Shown piece after piece: positions 34,727 to 43,908 of a DNA stretch of 64,000 bases. The notes under the pieces were generated by a model that was not told where the DNA came from, did not search any database, and saw only the letters and a program-made list of their open reading frames with translations. Source of the DNA: Amycolatopsis sp. cg9 (GTDB lineage Bacteria; Actinomycetota; Actinomycetes; Mycobacteriales; Pseudonocardiaceae). The DNA lies in contig NZ_CP166850.1 in NCBI RefSeq assembly GCF_041346945.1, positions 1,178,001 to 1,242,000 on the forward strand, in the 5' to 3' direction. A program made the position numbers and the translations under genes. Within the stretch, counting starts at the first letter, position 1; each line of letters begins with the position of its first letter.

Positions 34727-34760
34727 GGCAGGCTTCCTACTCGTTGGTAGTAAGCCTGCC
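34727..34760. promoter_or_regulatory. Long inverted repeat upstream of the acyl-CoA oxidase gene
   Basis: GGCAGGCTT (34727-34735) and AAGCCTGCC (34752-34760), with inner CTAC (34737-34740) and GTAG (34747-34750). 13 of 14 pairs match. It lies 24-57 bp upstream of the ATG at 34703, so it fits a repressor site. A terminator for the upstream gene (ending 34819) would also fit. Confidence 0.5.
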
Positions 34761-34818
34761 GCAGCCCCGTCGGCCCCGCAGGTTCAGCACGGCGGGAAAC
34801 CCCTAAACGTGGACTTCT

Positions 34819-35376
34819 TCACGCCAGGTCGGGGCCCTTCGAGCGCAGGTCGTCAACCTTGCTCATCGCCTCGCGCAGCTCGCCCAGCCAGCTGTCGGCG
34901 TGCTCGCCCACCAGCCGGACCGCCCACGCCAGCGCGTCCGAGCGAGACCGCGCGACACCCGCGTCCACCAGCGTGTCGAGCACCAGCCGCTCCGGCTGCC
35001 GCAGGCGCGTCATCACCGGGGCCGAATGCGTCGTGAACAGCGCCTTCGTGCCGCCGAGGCGGGCACCCCACGCGACCTTGCGCTGGTAGCGGTGCTCCGC
35101 CTGGCGCGCGATCTCGATGCGCTCGTCGCGCGTCTCCTCGCGGAACCGGCTGATCCGGCCTTCCTCCGCCGCCGCGCGGGCCGCGTCGTCGGCGTGTTCT
35201 CCGCTCAACGCCGGCAGCTCGCCGACCACGATGATCTCCTCGCGGTCGACCGTCACCTCCGGGGCTCCGGTGAACCAGCCGTCGGGCAGACGCCCGCCGA
35301 ACCAGGCCGCCGCGTCTTCCGCCGAAGGCACTTCGGCCTGCTGCCAGCCTCGGCTACCTCGCCAGCCTCGTCCCAT
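34819..35376 (-). CDS. Hypothetical protein with possible RHH-like tail (185 aa)
   Basis: ATG 35376 with GGAGG 8 nt upstream; a GTG 9 bp earlier would overlap the RBS. The front is short and Trp/Gly-rich (MGRGWRGSRGWQQAEV). The middle is a highly charged helical region (ADDAARAAAEEGRISRFREETRDERIEIARQAEHRYQRKV). The end, RLVLDTLVDAGVARSRSDALAWAVRLVGEHADSWLGELREAM, has the size and spacing of a ribbon-helix-helix segment. A direct repeat lies upstream. Function unknown; autoregulation is possible. Confidence 0.6.
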   Translation of the reverse strand: MGRGWRGSRGWQQAEVPSAEDAAAWFGGRLPDGWFTGAPEVTVDREEIIVVGELPALSGEHADDAARAAAEEGRISRFREETRDERIEIARQAEHRYQRKVAWGARLGGTKALFTTHSAPVMTRLRQPERLVLDTLVDAGVARSRSDALAWAVRLVGEHADSWLGELREAMSKVDDLRSKGPDLA

Positions 35377-35391
35377 GGTCGCCACCTCCGC

Positions 35392-35406
35392 GATTACATG
35401 ATTACA
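35392..35406. repeat. Tandem GATTACA repeat upstream of the hypothetical gene
   Basis: GATTACA at 35392-35398 and 35400-35406, 8 bp apart. It lies 16-30 bp upstream of the start of the minus-strand gene, so it could be an operator or contain its -10. Confidence 0.4.
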
Positions 35407-35463
35407 ACGCTGCTGACGCTACGCCGAATGCAAGAGCAACAGGGACGCGTTCACCCAGGGCGA

Positions 35464-37437
35464 TCAGAGCTGAGCGGTCAAGGCCGCCGCCGACGTGACC
35501 GGCCGGTCGCAGACGTACCCGCGGCAGACGTAGGCCGCCGCACCGCCGTCGACCAGGGGCCGGTCCGCCAGCAGGGGGACGCCGGGCGCGTCCGGCTCGC
35601 CGGCCAGCACGATGCCGCCGCCGTGCACCCCCCGCGCCGCGGCCAGGCGCAACGCCGGGTCCGCGCCGACCACCGCCACCTGCACCGGACCGGCCTGCAG
35701 CGCTTCGGCGACCGACAGCCAGTGCCCGGCGAACCGCGGCACCCGCGCGGCCAGCACGCCGACGCGGCGAAGCGCCTGCTCGGCGGCGTCGCGGTACCGG
35801 CCCGCGTCGGCGTGCCCCGCGAGCGCGGACGCCGTCAGCAACGCGCCGGCCAGCGCGGACGCCCCGGCCGGGCTCGCGTTGTCCCCCGGGTCGGCCGGGC
35901 GCTGGACCAGCGTTTCGGCGTCGTCGGCGGTGTCGAAGTACGCGCCGGGGACGTCCGGGGACGCGAAGTGCGCGAGCGCGAGGTCGAGCAGCCGCGTCGC
36001 CTCGGTAAGCCACTTCGCCGCGCCGGTCGCCTGGTGCACGGCGAGGAACCCGTCGGCGACGCAGGCGTAGTCCTCGAGCACCCCGGCGGACTCGCCGACG
36101 ACGCCGTCGCGTGAGCTGCGCCGCAACCGGCCGTCGACGACGTGGACCCGCAGCAGCAACTCGGCCGCCTCGACCGCACCCTGGATCCACTGTGGACGAT
36201 CCAGGGCGACCCCTGCCTCGGCCAGCGCCTTGATCGCCAGGCCGTTCCAGGACGCGATCACCTTGCCGTCCCGGCCCGGCTGCGGCCGCCGGTTCCGCGC
36301 CGCCAGCAGGGGAACGCGGATCGACTCCGGCAGGTCACCGAACAGGCGCAGCGTCGACGAGCCGTGTTCGAAGGTCCCTTCCTCGGTGACGCCGAACAAC
36401 TCGGCGGCCGCCCCGGCGTCGTCGCCGAGCACCTCGTGCAGCTGCGACGGCGTCCAGACGTAGGTCAGGCCTTCGACGCCGTCGGTGTCGGCGTCCAGTG
36501 AGGACGCGAAGCCGCCCTCCGGTGTCCGCAGGCCCTCGAAGAGGAATTCCGCGGTCCCGGCGGTGACCCGCGCCGCCGTCGCCGAGCCGGTCCGGCGCCA
36601 GAGGTGCGCGTAGAAGCCGAGCAGCAACGCGTTGTCGTACAACATCTTCTCGAAGTGCGGCACGAGCCATTCGGCGTCCACGGAGTAGCGCGCGAACCCG
36701 CCGGCGAGCTGGTCGTACAGGCCACCGCGGGCCATTGCCTCGGCCGTCTTGTCCACCAGAGACAGCGCGGCCGGGGATCCCGTCCGCTCGTGGTGGCGCA
36801 GCAGGAATTCGAGCACCATCGACGGCGGGAACTTCGGCGCGCGGCCGAACCCGCCGTTGACCGGGTCCGCCTCCTGCGCCAGCTTCGTCACCGCGGCGTC
36901 GAGCACCGCTTCGTCCACAACGGACTCCTGGAGCGGGCCGGTCTGCTCGGCGAGGTGCGCGACGATCTGCTTCGCGCCCTCGAGGAGTTCGTCCGGCCGC
37001 TCGCCCCACGCCTCGGCAACCGCGGCCAGCAGCTGGCGGAACGACGGCATACCCGGCCGCGGCGACGGCGGGTAGTAGGTGCCGCAGTGGAACGGCTCGC
37101 CGTCCGGGGTCAGGAAGCAGGTCATCGGCCAGCCGCCCTGCCCGGTCATCGCCTGCGTCGCGGCCATGTACACCGCGTCGATGTCCGGCCGCTCCTCGCG
37201 GTCGACCTTGATGTTGACGAAGTGCTCGTTCATCACGGCCGCGGTTTCGGCGTCTTCGAACGACTCGTGCGCCATGACGTGGCACCAGTGGCACGCGGCG
37301 TACCCGACGGACAGCAGGATCGGCACGTTCCGCCGCCGCGCCTCGGCCAGCGCGTCCGGCCCCCACTGCCACCACTCGACCGGGTTGTCCGCGTGCTGGA
37401 GCAGGTACGGGCTGGTCGCGCTGGCGAGGCGGTTCAT
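35464..37437 (-). CDS. YyaL/DUF255-type thioredoxin-domain protein
   Basis: 657 residues, ATG 37437. The N-terminal thioredoxin-like domain holds [20 protein letters not shown], with the CHWC motif at residues 50-53 or so. Conserved [22 protein letters not shown] opens it, and the typical [24 protein letters not shown] follows. The remaining 450 residues are an (alpha/alpha)6-barrel-like domain ([42 protein letters not shown]). This is the bacterial counterpart of SPATA20. In M. tuberculosis the homologue Rv1084 lies in the same gene order. Substrate unknown; a redox role is inferred from the CxxC. Confidence 0.9.
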   Translation of the reverse strand: MNRLASATSPYLLQHADNPVEWWQWGPDALAEARRRNVPILLSVGYAACHWCHVMAHESFEDAETAAVMNEHFVNIKVDREERPDIDAVYMAATQAMTGQGGWPMTCFLTPDGEPFHCGTYYPPSPRPGMPSFRQLLAAVAEAWGERPDELLEGAKQIVAHLAEQTGPLQESVVDEAVLDAAVTKLAQEADPVNGGFGRAPKFPPSMVLEFLLRHHERTGSPAALSLVDKTAEAMARGGLYDQLAGGFARYSVDAEWLVPHFEKMLYDNALLLGFYAHLWRRTGSATAARVTAGTAEFLFEGLRTPEGGFASSLDADTDGVEGLTYVWTPSQLHEVLGDDAGAAAELFGVTEEGTFEHGSSTLRLFGDLPESIRVPLLAARNRRPQPGRDGKVIASWNGLAIKALAEAGVALDRPQWIQGAVEAAELLLRVHVVDGRLRRSSRDGVVGESAGVLEDYACVADGFLAVHQATGAAKWLTEATRLLDLALAHFASPDVPGAYFDTADDAETLVQRPADPGDNASPAGASALAGALLTASALAGHADAGRYRDAAEQALRRVGVLAARVPRFAGHWLSVAEALQAGPVQVAVVGADPALRLAAARGVHGGGIVLAGEPDAPGVPLLADRPLVDGGAAAYVCRGYVCDRPVTSAAALTAQL

Positions 37438-37502
37438 GCCTTCAGGGTCGCACCCCGGAAAAGCGGGCGCGCACGCACCGGCGGCTCGGCCACACTGTGC
37501 GG

Positions 37503-38870
37503 GTGCTGCTGACCATCACCACGACCCGGAACCCCGCCACCGATTTGGGCTTTCTCCTCCACAAGCACCCGGAGAAAGCGCAGTCGGTCGCGCTCTCGGC
37601 CGGCACCGCGCACGTCTTCTACCCGGAAGCCGGGCCGCAGCGGTGCACCGCCGCGCTGTTCGTGGAAATCGACCCGGTCGGGCTCGTGCGCGGCGGCGGC
37701 ACGGCGCTGACCCAGTACGTCAACGACCGGCCCTACGCCGGCGGCTCGTACCTCGCGGTCGCGCTGCGGGCCGCGTTCACGACGGCGCTCGCGGGGCGCT
37801 GCGCCGCGCGCCCGGAGCTCGTCGACGAGCTCTTCGACCTCGAGGTCCGCGTGCCGTCGCTGTCCGCGCGCGGCGGGCCCGAGGCCGTGCGCAAGCTGTT
37901 CGAGCCGCTCGGCTGGCGCGTTTCGGCCGCGCCGATCCCGCTCGACCCGGAGTTCCCGCAGTGGGGCGAAAGCCGCTATGTCGACCTGACGCTGACCGGC
38001 CCCCACCGCGTCGCCGACGCGCTGCGGCACCTCTACGTGCTGCTGCCCGCGCTCGACGGCGACAAGCACTACTGGGTCGGCCAGGACGAGGCCGACAAGC
38101 TGCTGCGCGCCGGCGCCGGCTGGCTCGCCACGCACCCCGCGCGGGACCTCATCGCGAACCGCTACCTCGAGCGCCGCCGCCCGGTGGTGAACTACGCGCT
38201 TTCGCGGCTGGCCGAGGCCGACGACGTCCCGGCGGAGGCCGAAGCGCTGGTCACCGAGCTGCCTGACCAGCCGGAAAGCCTCGCCTCGCAACGCCACGGC
38301 AGCGTGCTCGCCGCGCTGCGGGCCGCGGGCGCCCGGCGCGTGCTGGACCTCGGCTGCGGCTCCGGCGCGCTGCTGCGCGTGCTCGAGAAGGAGCGTTCCT
38401 TCGTCGACATCGTCGGCGTCGACGTCTCCGCGGGCGCGCTCGCCATCGCGGAGAAGCGGCTGGGTGGCTACACCCGGGTCACGCTGCGGCAGTCCGCGCT
38501 GACCTACGCCGACCCGGCGCTGGCCGGCTACGACGCCGCCGTGCTGATGGAGGTCGTCGAACACGTCGACGAGGAGCGCCTGCCGGCGCTGGAGCACGCG
38601 GTGTTCGGGGTCGCGGCGCCGCGCACGGTGGTCGTCACGACGCCCAACGCGGAGTACAACCGGCTGTTCGAGTTCCTGCCGATGGGGCATTTCCGGCACG
38701 CCGACCACCGGTTCGAATGGACGCGAGCCGAGTTCCGCGCCTGGGCGGACGGCGTCGCGACCCGGCGCGGCTACGACGTCCGGTACCTGCCGATCGGACC
38801 GGTGGACCAGGAATCGGGACCGCCGACCCAGATGGCGGTCTTTTCGACCAGTGAGGAGGTGGCCGCGTGA
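37503..38870 (+). CDS. hen1: 3'-terminal RNA ribose 2'-O-methyltransferase Hen1
   Basis: 455 residues from GTG 37503; the family starts MLLTITTT, which makes this start more likely than GTG 37497. The N-terminal half is the bacterial Hen1 accessory region ([30 protein letters not shown]). The methyltransferase half has the SAM loop [14 protein letters not shown] and metal-binding [26 protein letters not shown] and [10 protein letters not shown]. In the bacterial RNA repair cassette it methylates the new 3' end of a cut RNA. Stop overlaps pnkp by 4 nt, so the proteins are made together. Confidence 0.95.
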   Translation: MLLTITTTRNPATDLGFLLHKHPEKAQSVALSAGTAHVFYPEAGPQRCTAALFVEIDPVGLVRGGGTALTQYVNDRPYAGGSYLAVALRAAFTTALAGRCAARPELVDELFDLEVRVPSLSARGGPEAVRKLFEPLGWRVSAAPIPLDPEFPQWGESRYVDLTLTGPHRVADALRHLYVLLPALDGDKHYWVGQDEADKLLRAGAGWLATHPARDLIANRYLERRRPVVNYALSRLAEADDVPAEAEALVTELPDQPESLASQRHGSVLAALRAAGARRVLDLGCGSGALLRVLEKERSFVDIVGVDVSAGALAIAEKRLGGYTRVTLRQSALTYADPALAGYDAAVLMEVVEHVDEERLPALEHAVFGVAAPRTVVVTTPNAEYNRLFEFLPMGHFRHADHRFEWTRAEFRAWADGVATRRGYDVRYLPIGPVDQESGPPTQMAVFSTSEEVAA

Positions 38871-41356
38871 AGCTGACCGTCCCCGACATGGCGCTCGTCG
38901 TGCTCGTCGGCGCTTCCGGTTCCGGCAAGTCGACGTTCGCGCGCACGCACTTCGCCCCGACGCAGGTGCTCTCCAGCGACTTCTTCCGCGGGCTCGTCGC
39001 CGACGACGAGAACGACCAGGCGGCGTCCCCCGACGCCTTCGACGCGCTGCACTACGTCGCGGGGAAGCGGCTCGCGGCCGGGCGGACGACCGTCATCGAC
39101 GCCACGAACGTCCAGCGCGCTTCGCGGGCGAGCCTGGTGAAGCTCGCGAAGGAGCACGACGTGCTGCCCGTGGCGATCGTGCTCGACCTGCCGCTCGGCG
39201 TCTGCGTCGCGCGCAACGCGTCGCGGCCCGACCGCGAATTCGGCGACCACGTGGTCCGGCGGCAGCGCGGCGAGCTGCAGCGGTCGCTGAAGTCGTTGGA
39301 GCGCGAGGGGTTCCGGCGGGTGCACGTGCTGCGGTCGGAAGCCGACGTGGCCGAGGCGGAGCTCGTCGTCGAGCCGCTGCGCAACGACAAGCGCGAGCTG
39401 ACCGGCCCCTTCGACGTGATCGGCGACGTCCACGGCTGCGCGGCCGAGCTCGAGGAGCTGCTCGCCGAGCTGGGCTACGTCGACGGCGTGCACCCGGACG
39501 GGCGGACCGCGGTGTTCGTCGGCGACCTCGTCGACCGCGGCCCGGACACCCCCGGCGTGCTGCGGCGGGTGATGGGGATGGCCGCGGCGGGCACCGCGCT
39601 GGTCGTCTGCGGGAACCACGAGCAGAAGCTGGTGCGCGCGCTGCACGGGCGGAAGGTCAACGCCGCGCACGGGCTCGCCGAGTCGCTGGCCCAGCTCGCG
39701 GAGGAGAGCGAGGAGTTCCGGCGGCAGGCGCACGAGTTCTGCGACGGGCTGATCGCGCACTACGTCCTCGACGGCGGTGACCTCGTCGTCGCGCACGCCG
39801 GACTGCCCGAGCGGTACCACGGGCGCGCGTCCGGGCGGGTGCGCAGCATGGCGCTCTACGGCGACACGACCGGCGAGACCGACGAGTACGGCCTGCCGGT
39901 GCGGCTGCCGTGGGCGCGTGACTACCGCGGGTCCGCGATGGTCCTGTACGGCCACACGCCGACGCTCGAGCCGGAGTGGGTCAACAACACGATGTGCCTG
40001 GACACCGGGTGCGTCTTCGGCGGGAAGCTGACCGCGCTGCGCTACCCGGAGCGGCAGGTCGTCTCGGTGAAGGCGCACCGGGTCTGGTACGAACCGGCCC
40101 GGCCGCTCGACGCGTCGCGGCCGCTGGGCGGGCGCGAGCCGGCGGTGCTGGAGCTGGCCGACGTCACCGGGAAGCGGATCGTGCAGACCGCGCACCACGG
40201 CCGGGTCGGCGTCTCGGCGGAGCAGTCGGCGGCGGCGCTGGAGGTGATGAGCCGGTTCGCGGTCGACCCGCGGTGGCTCGCGTACCTGCCGCCGACGATG
40301 GCGCCGTGCTCGACGTCGTCGCGGGAGGACTACCTGGAGCACCCCGAGGAGGCGTTCGCCGAGTACCGGGCGGCCGGGGTCGAGACCGTGGTGTGCGAAG
40401 AGAAGCACATGGGGTCGCGGGCCGTCGTGCTGGTCTGCCAGGACGGCGTCGGGGCCCGGCGGTTCGGCATCGAAGGCGGCGGCGCGGTGTACACGCGGAC
40501 CGGGCGGCCGTTCTTCTCCGCCGCGCAGAACGACGAACTGCTGGCGGACGTGCGGACGGCGGCGGCCGGGCTGTTCCGCGAGCTGAACACGGGCTGGCTG
40601 CTGCTCGATGCCGAGCTGCTGCCGTGGAGCGCGAAGGCGGGCTCGCTCATTTCGGAGCAGTACGCGTCGGTGGGCGCGGCCGCCCAGGCGGTGCTGCCGG
40701 CGGCGGTGTCGGCGCTGACGACAGCGGCCGCGCGCGGCATCGACGTCTCCGGCCTGCTGGCGCGGACGGCCACCCGGTCGTCCACAGTGGACGCCTACCG
40801 GACGGCCTACCGGCGCTACTGCTGGCCGACGTCGGGCCTGGACGGCGTCCGGCTGGCGCCGTTCCAGCTGCTGGCGTCCGAAGGGGCGGCCCACCACGAC
40901 CGGCCGCACGCGTGGCACCTGTCGACGCTGGCGCGGCTGGCCGGACCGCGGTTCCAGCCGACCCGGACGCTCGAGGTGGACCTGCTGGACGCCGCGTCGG
41001 TCGCCCGGGGCGTCTCGTGGTGGGAGGAGCTGACCGCCGGCGGTGGCGAGGGCATGGTCGTCAAGCCCGCGGCCAACCTGACGCGGGGGCCGCGCGGCCT
41101 GGTCCAGCCCGGCGTGAAGGTGCGCGGGCGCGAGTACCTGCGGATCGTCTACGGGCCGGACTACACGCTGCCGGAGAACCTGGACCGGCTGCGCAAGCGC
41201 GGGCTGAACCGCAAGCGCATGCTGGCGCTGCGCGAATACGCGCTGGGGCTGGAGGCCCTGGAGCGCGTCGCGCGGGGTGAACCGCTCTGGCGCGTGCACG
41301 AGTGCGTGTTCGCCGTGCTCGCGCTGGAGTCGGACCCGGTGGACCCGCGGCTCTAG
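38867..41356 (+). CDS. pnkp: Polynucleotide kinase-phosphatase-ligase Pnkp
   Basis: 829 residues, GTG start overlapping hen1 by 4 nt. Kinase domain: P-loop VGASGSGKSTFA with K21 in residues 1-170. Calcineurin-like phosphatase domain at about 185-420: VIGDVHGC, VGDLVDRGPDTPG, CGNHEQKL and LVVAHAGLPERY. Ligase (adenylyltransferase) domain from about 480: VCEEKHMGSRAVVLV, with the nucleotidyl lysine at K513, followed by the C-terminal helical part. With Hen1 it rebuilds RNAs cut by ribotoxins: 5' phosphorylation, 2',3' cyclic phosphate removal, joining after methylation. Confidence 0.95.
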   Translation: MKLTVPDMALVVLVGASGSGKSTFARTHFAPTQVLSSDFFRGLVADDENDQAASPDAFDALHYVAGKRLAAGRTTVIDATNVQRASRASLVKLAKEHDVLPVAIVLDLPLGVCVARNASRPDREFGDHVVRRQRGELQRSLKSLEREGFRRVHVLRSEADVAEAELVVEPLRNDKRELTGPFDVIGDVHGCAAELEELLAELGYVDGVHPDGRTAVFVGDLVDRGPDTPGVLRRVMGMAAAGTALVVCGNHEQKLVRALHGRKVNAAHGLAESLAQLAEESEEFRRQAHEFCDGLIAHYVLDGGDLVVAHAGLPERYHGRASGRVRSMALYGDTTGETDEYGLPVRLPWARDYRGSAMVLYGHTPTLEPEWVNNTMCLDTGCVFGGKLTALRYPERQVVSVKAHRVWYEPARPLDASRPLGGREPAVLELADVTGKRIVQTAHHGRVGVSAEQSAAALEVMSRFAVDPRWLAYLPPTMAPCSTSSREDYLEHPEEAFAEYRAAGVETVVCEEKHMGSRAVVLVCQDGVGARRFGIEGGGAVYTRTGRPFFSAAQNDELLADVRTAAAGLFRELNTGWLLLDAELLPWSAKAGSLISEQYASVGAAAQAVLPAAVSALTTAAARGIDVSGLLARTATRSSTVDAYRTAYRRYCWPTSGLDGVRLAPFQLLASEGAAHHDRPHAWHLSTLARLAGPRFQPTRTLEVDLLDAASVARGVSWWEELTAGGGEGMVVKPAANLTRGPRGLVQPGVKVRGREYLRIVYGPDYTLPENLDRLRKRGLNRKRMLALREYALGLEALERVARGEPLWRVHECVFAVLALESDPVDPRL

Positions 41357-41679
41357 CTGTCGGCCTTGGTGGCCGAGGAGTCCTTCGCGGGCTTCTCGGC
41401 CGCCGCCGGCTCCCCGGCCTTCGCCTCGGGCTGCTCCGGCGCGGCCTCGGCCGGCGGCTCGTCGAAGCTCGCCGGGACCCGCTTCAGGTGCTTCGTCATC
41501 GAGCGGACCAGGAAGGCCACCGCCACGAGGAACAGGATCAGCACCAGGAAGCCGACCGGGGAGGACTTGCCGAAGTCCTCCCCCTGCCCGCCGTTGTCGC
41601 CGTTGCCCGGCTGCTGCGTCAGGACCAGTGCCGACGCGGTCACCGGAAGCGCCACGCCGGCCGGCAGCGTCAGACTCAT
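41353..41679 (-). CDS. Small single-pass membrane protein (108 aa)
   Basis: ATG 41679 overlaps the mca stop by 4 nt. One transmembrane helix ([21 protein letters not shown]) follows a short front, then a basic stretch and an acidic, Ala/Pro/Lys-rich tail ([27 protein letters not shown]). It takes the place of Rv1083 next to mca in M. tuberculosis. Role unknown; the coupling with mca is clear. Confidence 0.75.
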   Translation of the reverse strand: MSLTLPAGVALPVTASALVLTQQPGNGDNGGQGEDFGKSSPVGFLVLILFLVAVAFLVRSMTKHLKRVPASFDEPPAEAAPEQPEAKAGEPAAAEKPAKDSSATKADS

Positions 41680-42581
41680 GTACTCACCTTCTCCTGGATG
41701 CCGGCGAACAGGTCGTCCTCCGGCAACGTGCTGTCCACCAGCGACTTGACCAGCTCGTACTCCTCGGTCGGCCAGACCTCGCGCTGGATTTCCAGCGGTA
41801 CCGCGAACCAGCGGCTGGTGGGGTCGATCTGCGTGGCGTGCGCCTTGAGCGCCTCGTCCCGCACCTCGAAGTATTCACCGCACTCGACGCGGGTCGTCAC
41901 CCGCTCCATGACATCGGCCTTGTCCGGGTCCCACTTGGCCAGCCACTCGGTGTACGGCGACTCGAGCCCGGCCTCCTTCAGCGCCTCGTCGAACAGCGTC
42001 ATCCGGGCCCGCGAGAAGCCGTGGCCGTAGTACAGCTTCAGCGGCTGCCACGGCTCGCCGGCGTCGGGGAACCGGGCCGGGTCCGGCGCCGCGTCCCACG
42101 CCGCCATCGACACCTCGTGGGTGCGGATGTGGTCGGGGTGGGGGTAGCCGCCGTTCTCGTCGTACGTCGTGATGACGTGCGGGCGGAACTCGCGGATCAC
42201 GCGGACCAGCGCCTCGGTCGACTCCTCCAGCGGCACGACCGCGAACGACCCCTCCGGCACCGGCGGCAGCGGGTCGCCCTCGGGCAGGCCCGAGTCGACG
42301 AAGCCGAGCCAGCGCTGGCTCACGCCGAGGATCTTGGCCGCGCGGGCCATCTCCTCGCGGCGGATCTCGCTCATGTTCGCCAGGACGTCGGGGCGGTCCA
42401 TGGCGGGGTTCAGGATGCTGCCGGCTTCGCCACCGGTGCAGGTGACGACCAGCACCTCGTGGCCCTCGGCGGCGTAGCGCGCCATCGTGGCGGCGCCCTT
42501 GCTCGACTCGTCGTCGGGGTGCGCGTGCACGGCCATCAGGCGCAAACGCGGCTTCGCGGTCTTCGTCAGCTGGTCCACCAT
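41676..42581 (-). CDS. mca: Mycothiol S-conjugate amidase Mca
   Basis: 301 residues from ATG 42581. The zinc motif is [21 protein letters not shown], with H21 and D24. The further ligand is in the [22 protein letters not shown] block. The family cleaves the amide bond of mycothiol conjugates to glucosaminyl-inositol and a mercapturic acid, a detoxification step in actinomycetes. Ends [14 protein letters not shown]. The long frame upstream of 42581 is a shadow of the DUF4307 gene. Divergent from DUF4307. Confidence 0.95.
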   Translation of the reverse strand: MVDQLTKTAKPRLRLMAVHAHPDDESSKGAATMARYAAEGHEVLVVTCTGGEAGSILNPAMDRPDVLANMSEIRREEMARAAKILGVSQRWLGFVDSGLPEGDPLPPVPEGSFAVVPLEESTEALVRVIREFRPHVITTYDENGGYPHPDHIRTHEVSMAAWDAAPDPARFPDAGEPWQPLKLYYGHGFSRARMTLFDEALKEAGLESPYTEWLAKWDPDKADVMERVTTRVECGEYFEVRDEALKAHATQIDPTSRWFAVPLEIQREVWPTEEYELVKSLVDSTLPEDDLFAGIQEKVST

Positions 42582-42717
42582 GCTGCGAACGACTCCTTCT
42601 CTACCCGTATTCCGCGACCCACCTGCGGGCCGCCCACCCAGCGGGCGGATACTCGAAGCCGTACCCGCCCCACCATTGTCCCCGCGGGTACGACAAGAAC
42701 GAGCAGGAGGCCCCGCG

Positions 42718-43161
42718 TTGGCTGGCGGACCGGCGGAAACGGCAGCGCCCGCGCTGCCTGAGGGCCGGTACGGCACGCGGCAGGCCACGCCGTCGCGGCG
42801 CTGGCGCCGGTGGCTCTTCCTCGCCATCGCCCTGCTGGTCAGCGGCGTGATCGCGTGGGTCGCGTACGTCAACCTGGGTGCCACGCCGATCGACGCCGAG
42901 CGCGTGGCCTTCAGCGCCAAACCGGGCAACGCGATGGAAATCACCATCAACGTGACGCGGGACGACAACAGCAAGCCGGGTGTCTGCATCGTGCGCGCCC
43001 GCGACAAGACCGGCGCCGAGAGCGGCCGCAAAGAGCTCCTGATCCCGGCCGGCGCGAAGTACAGCAGGATGAGCACGACGATCAAGAGCATCGGGGAGCC
43101 GGTGACCGCCGACGTGTACGGCTGCTCGTACGACATACCACGGTATCTGTCAACCCCATAG
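42718..43161 (+). CDS. DUF4307 membrane protein
   Basis: 147 residues. TTG start at 42718 with AGGAGG at 42705-42710, 7 nt spacing; no better start is present. One membrane helix ([21 protein letters not shown]) and an extracytoplasmic beta-rich domain ([36 protein letters not shown]) are seen. Adjacent to mca and greA, as in M. tuberculosis (Rv1081c). No known function. Confidence 0.85.
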   Translation: MAGGPAETAAPALPEGRYGTRQATPSRRWRRWLFLAIALLVSGVIAWVAYVNLGATPIDAERVAFSAKPGNAMEITINVTRDDNSKPGVCIVRARDKTGAESGRKELLIPAGAKYSRMSTTIKSIGEPVTADVYGCSYDIPRYLSTP

Positions 43162-43252
43162 CGGCCAACGGGGTGAACCGCGCGCCCAACGCCCGGGGCC
43201 AGCGGAATTAACGGGCGTCGACCTGTCGCGCCGTGATAGTCTGACCCCTCAG

Positions 43253-43278
43253 CACGGCCCACGACGGGCCGTGTTTTT
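43253..43278 (+). terminator. Intrinsic terminator in the greA leader
   Basis: CACGGCCC (43253-43260), loop ACGAC, GGGCCGTG (43266-43273), then TTTTT (43274-43278). It lies about 90 bp before the GreA start and after a possible -10 around 43236-43242. So it could end most transcripts before greA, as an attenuator, or end the DUF4307 unit. Confidence 0.65.
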
Positions 43279-43365
43279 CCTTTATCTCAGCCACGCGGGC
43301 AACTACGCCCGTGTGGGCCGGCTTGAACACGCAAGCCTGGCAGGCCCGACGAGGAGATGGTGACC

Positions 43366-43860
43366 GTGAGCGACACCAAGGTGACCTGGCTGACCCAGGA
43401 TGCCTACGACCGGCTCAAGCACGAGCTCGACGAAATGATCGAGAATCGTCCGGTCATCGCCGCGCGCATCAACGACAGCCGCGAAGAGGGCGACCTCAAG
43501 GAGAACGGCGGCTACCACGCCGCCCGTGAAGAACAGGGCCAGGCCGAGGCGCGCATCCGGCACCTGCAGGAGCTGCTGCGCTCGGCCAAGGTCGGCGAAG
43601 CGCCCGCGAACGACGGCACCGCCGGCCCGGGCAAGGTCCTCACCGTCCGCTACGAAGGCGACGACGAAGACGAGAAGTTCCTCCTCGCCACCCGCGAAGA
43701 AGGCGCCGAGGGCGAGCTCGACGTGTACTCCCCGGAGTCGCCGCTGGGCAAGGCCCTGCTCGGCGCCAAGGAGGGCGAGTCCCGCGAGTACGAGCTGCCC
43801 AACGGCAAGCTGCAGAAGGTCACCCTCGTCAAGGCGGTTCCGTACACCGACGCCAAGTAA
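43366..43860 (+). CDS. greA: Transcription elongation factor GreA
   Basis: 164 residues from GTG 43366 ([13 protein letters not shown]), 9 nt after GAGGAG; the ATG at 43357 touches the RBS and is less likely. N-terminal coiled-coil with the tip [21 protein letters not shown] and C-terminal FKBP-like domain ([19 protein letters not shown] block [29 protein letters not shown]). GreA stimulates RNA cleavage in stalled polymerase. It is in the same neighbourhood as in M. tuberculosis. Confidence 0.95.
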   Translation: MSDTKVTWLTQDAYDRLKHELDEMIENRPVIAARINDSREEGDLKENGGYHAAREEQGQAEARIRHLQELLRSAKVGEAPANDGTAGPGKVLTVRYEGDDEDEKFLLATREEGAEGELDVYSPESPLGKALLGAKEGESREYELPNGKLQKVTLVKAVPYTDAK

Positions 43861-43908
43861 CGCGGTTAGCGTGTCCTCCCAGGATCCACGTTCTGGGAGG
43901 ACACCGCT

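Noticed and set aside
31188..35036. 1282-residue plus-strand open frame
   Set aside because: It is Arg/Pro/Ala-rich, runs antisense across the acyl-CoA oxidase gene and through the convergent gene, and reads through the PRC-barrel gene in another frame. GC-rich DNA gives such shadows.
41676..43262. 528-residue Mca with a long N-terminal extension
   Set aside because: The upstream part is antisense to the DUF4307 gene; the family starts at [12 protein letters not shown] sequence before the zinc motif.
43357..43365. ATG 43357 as greA start
   Set aside because: It abuts the GAGGAG ribosome site with no spacer; GTG 43366 has proper spacing and matches the M. tuberculosis start.
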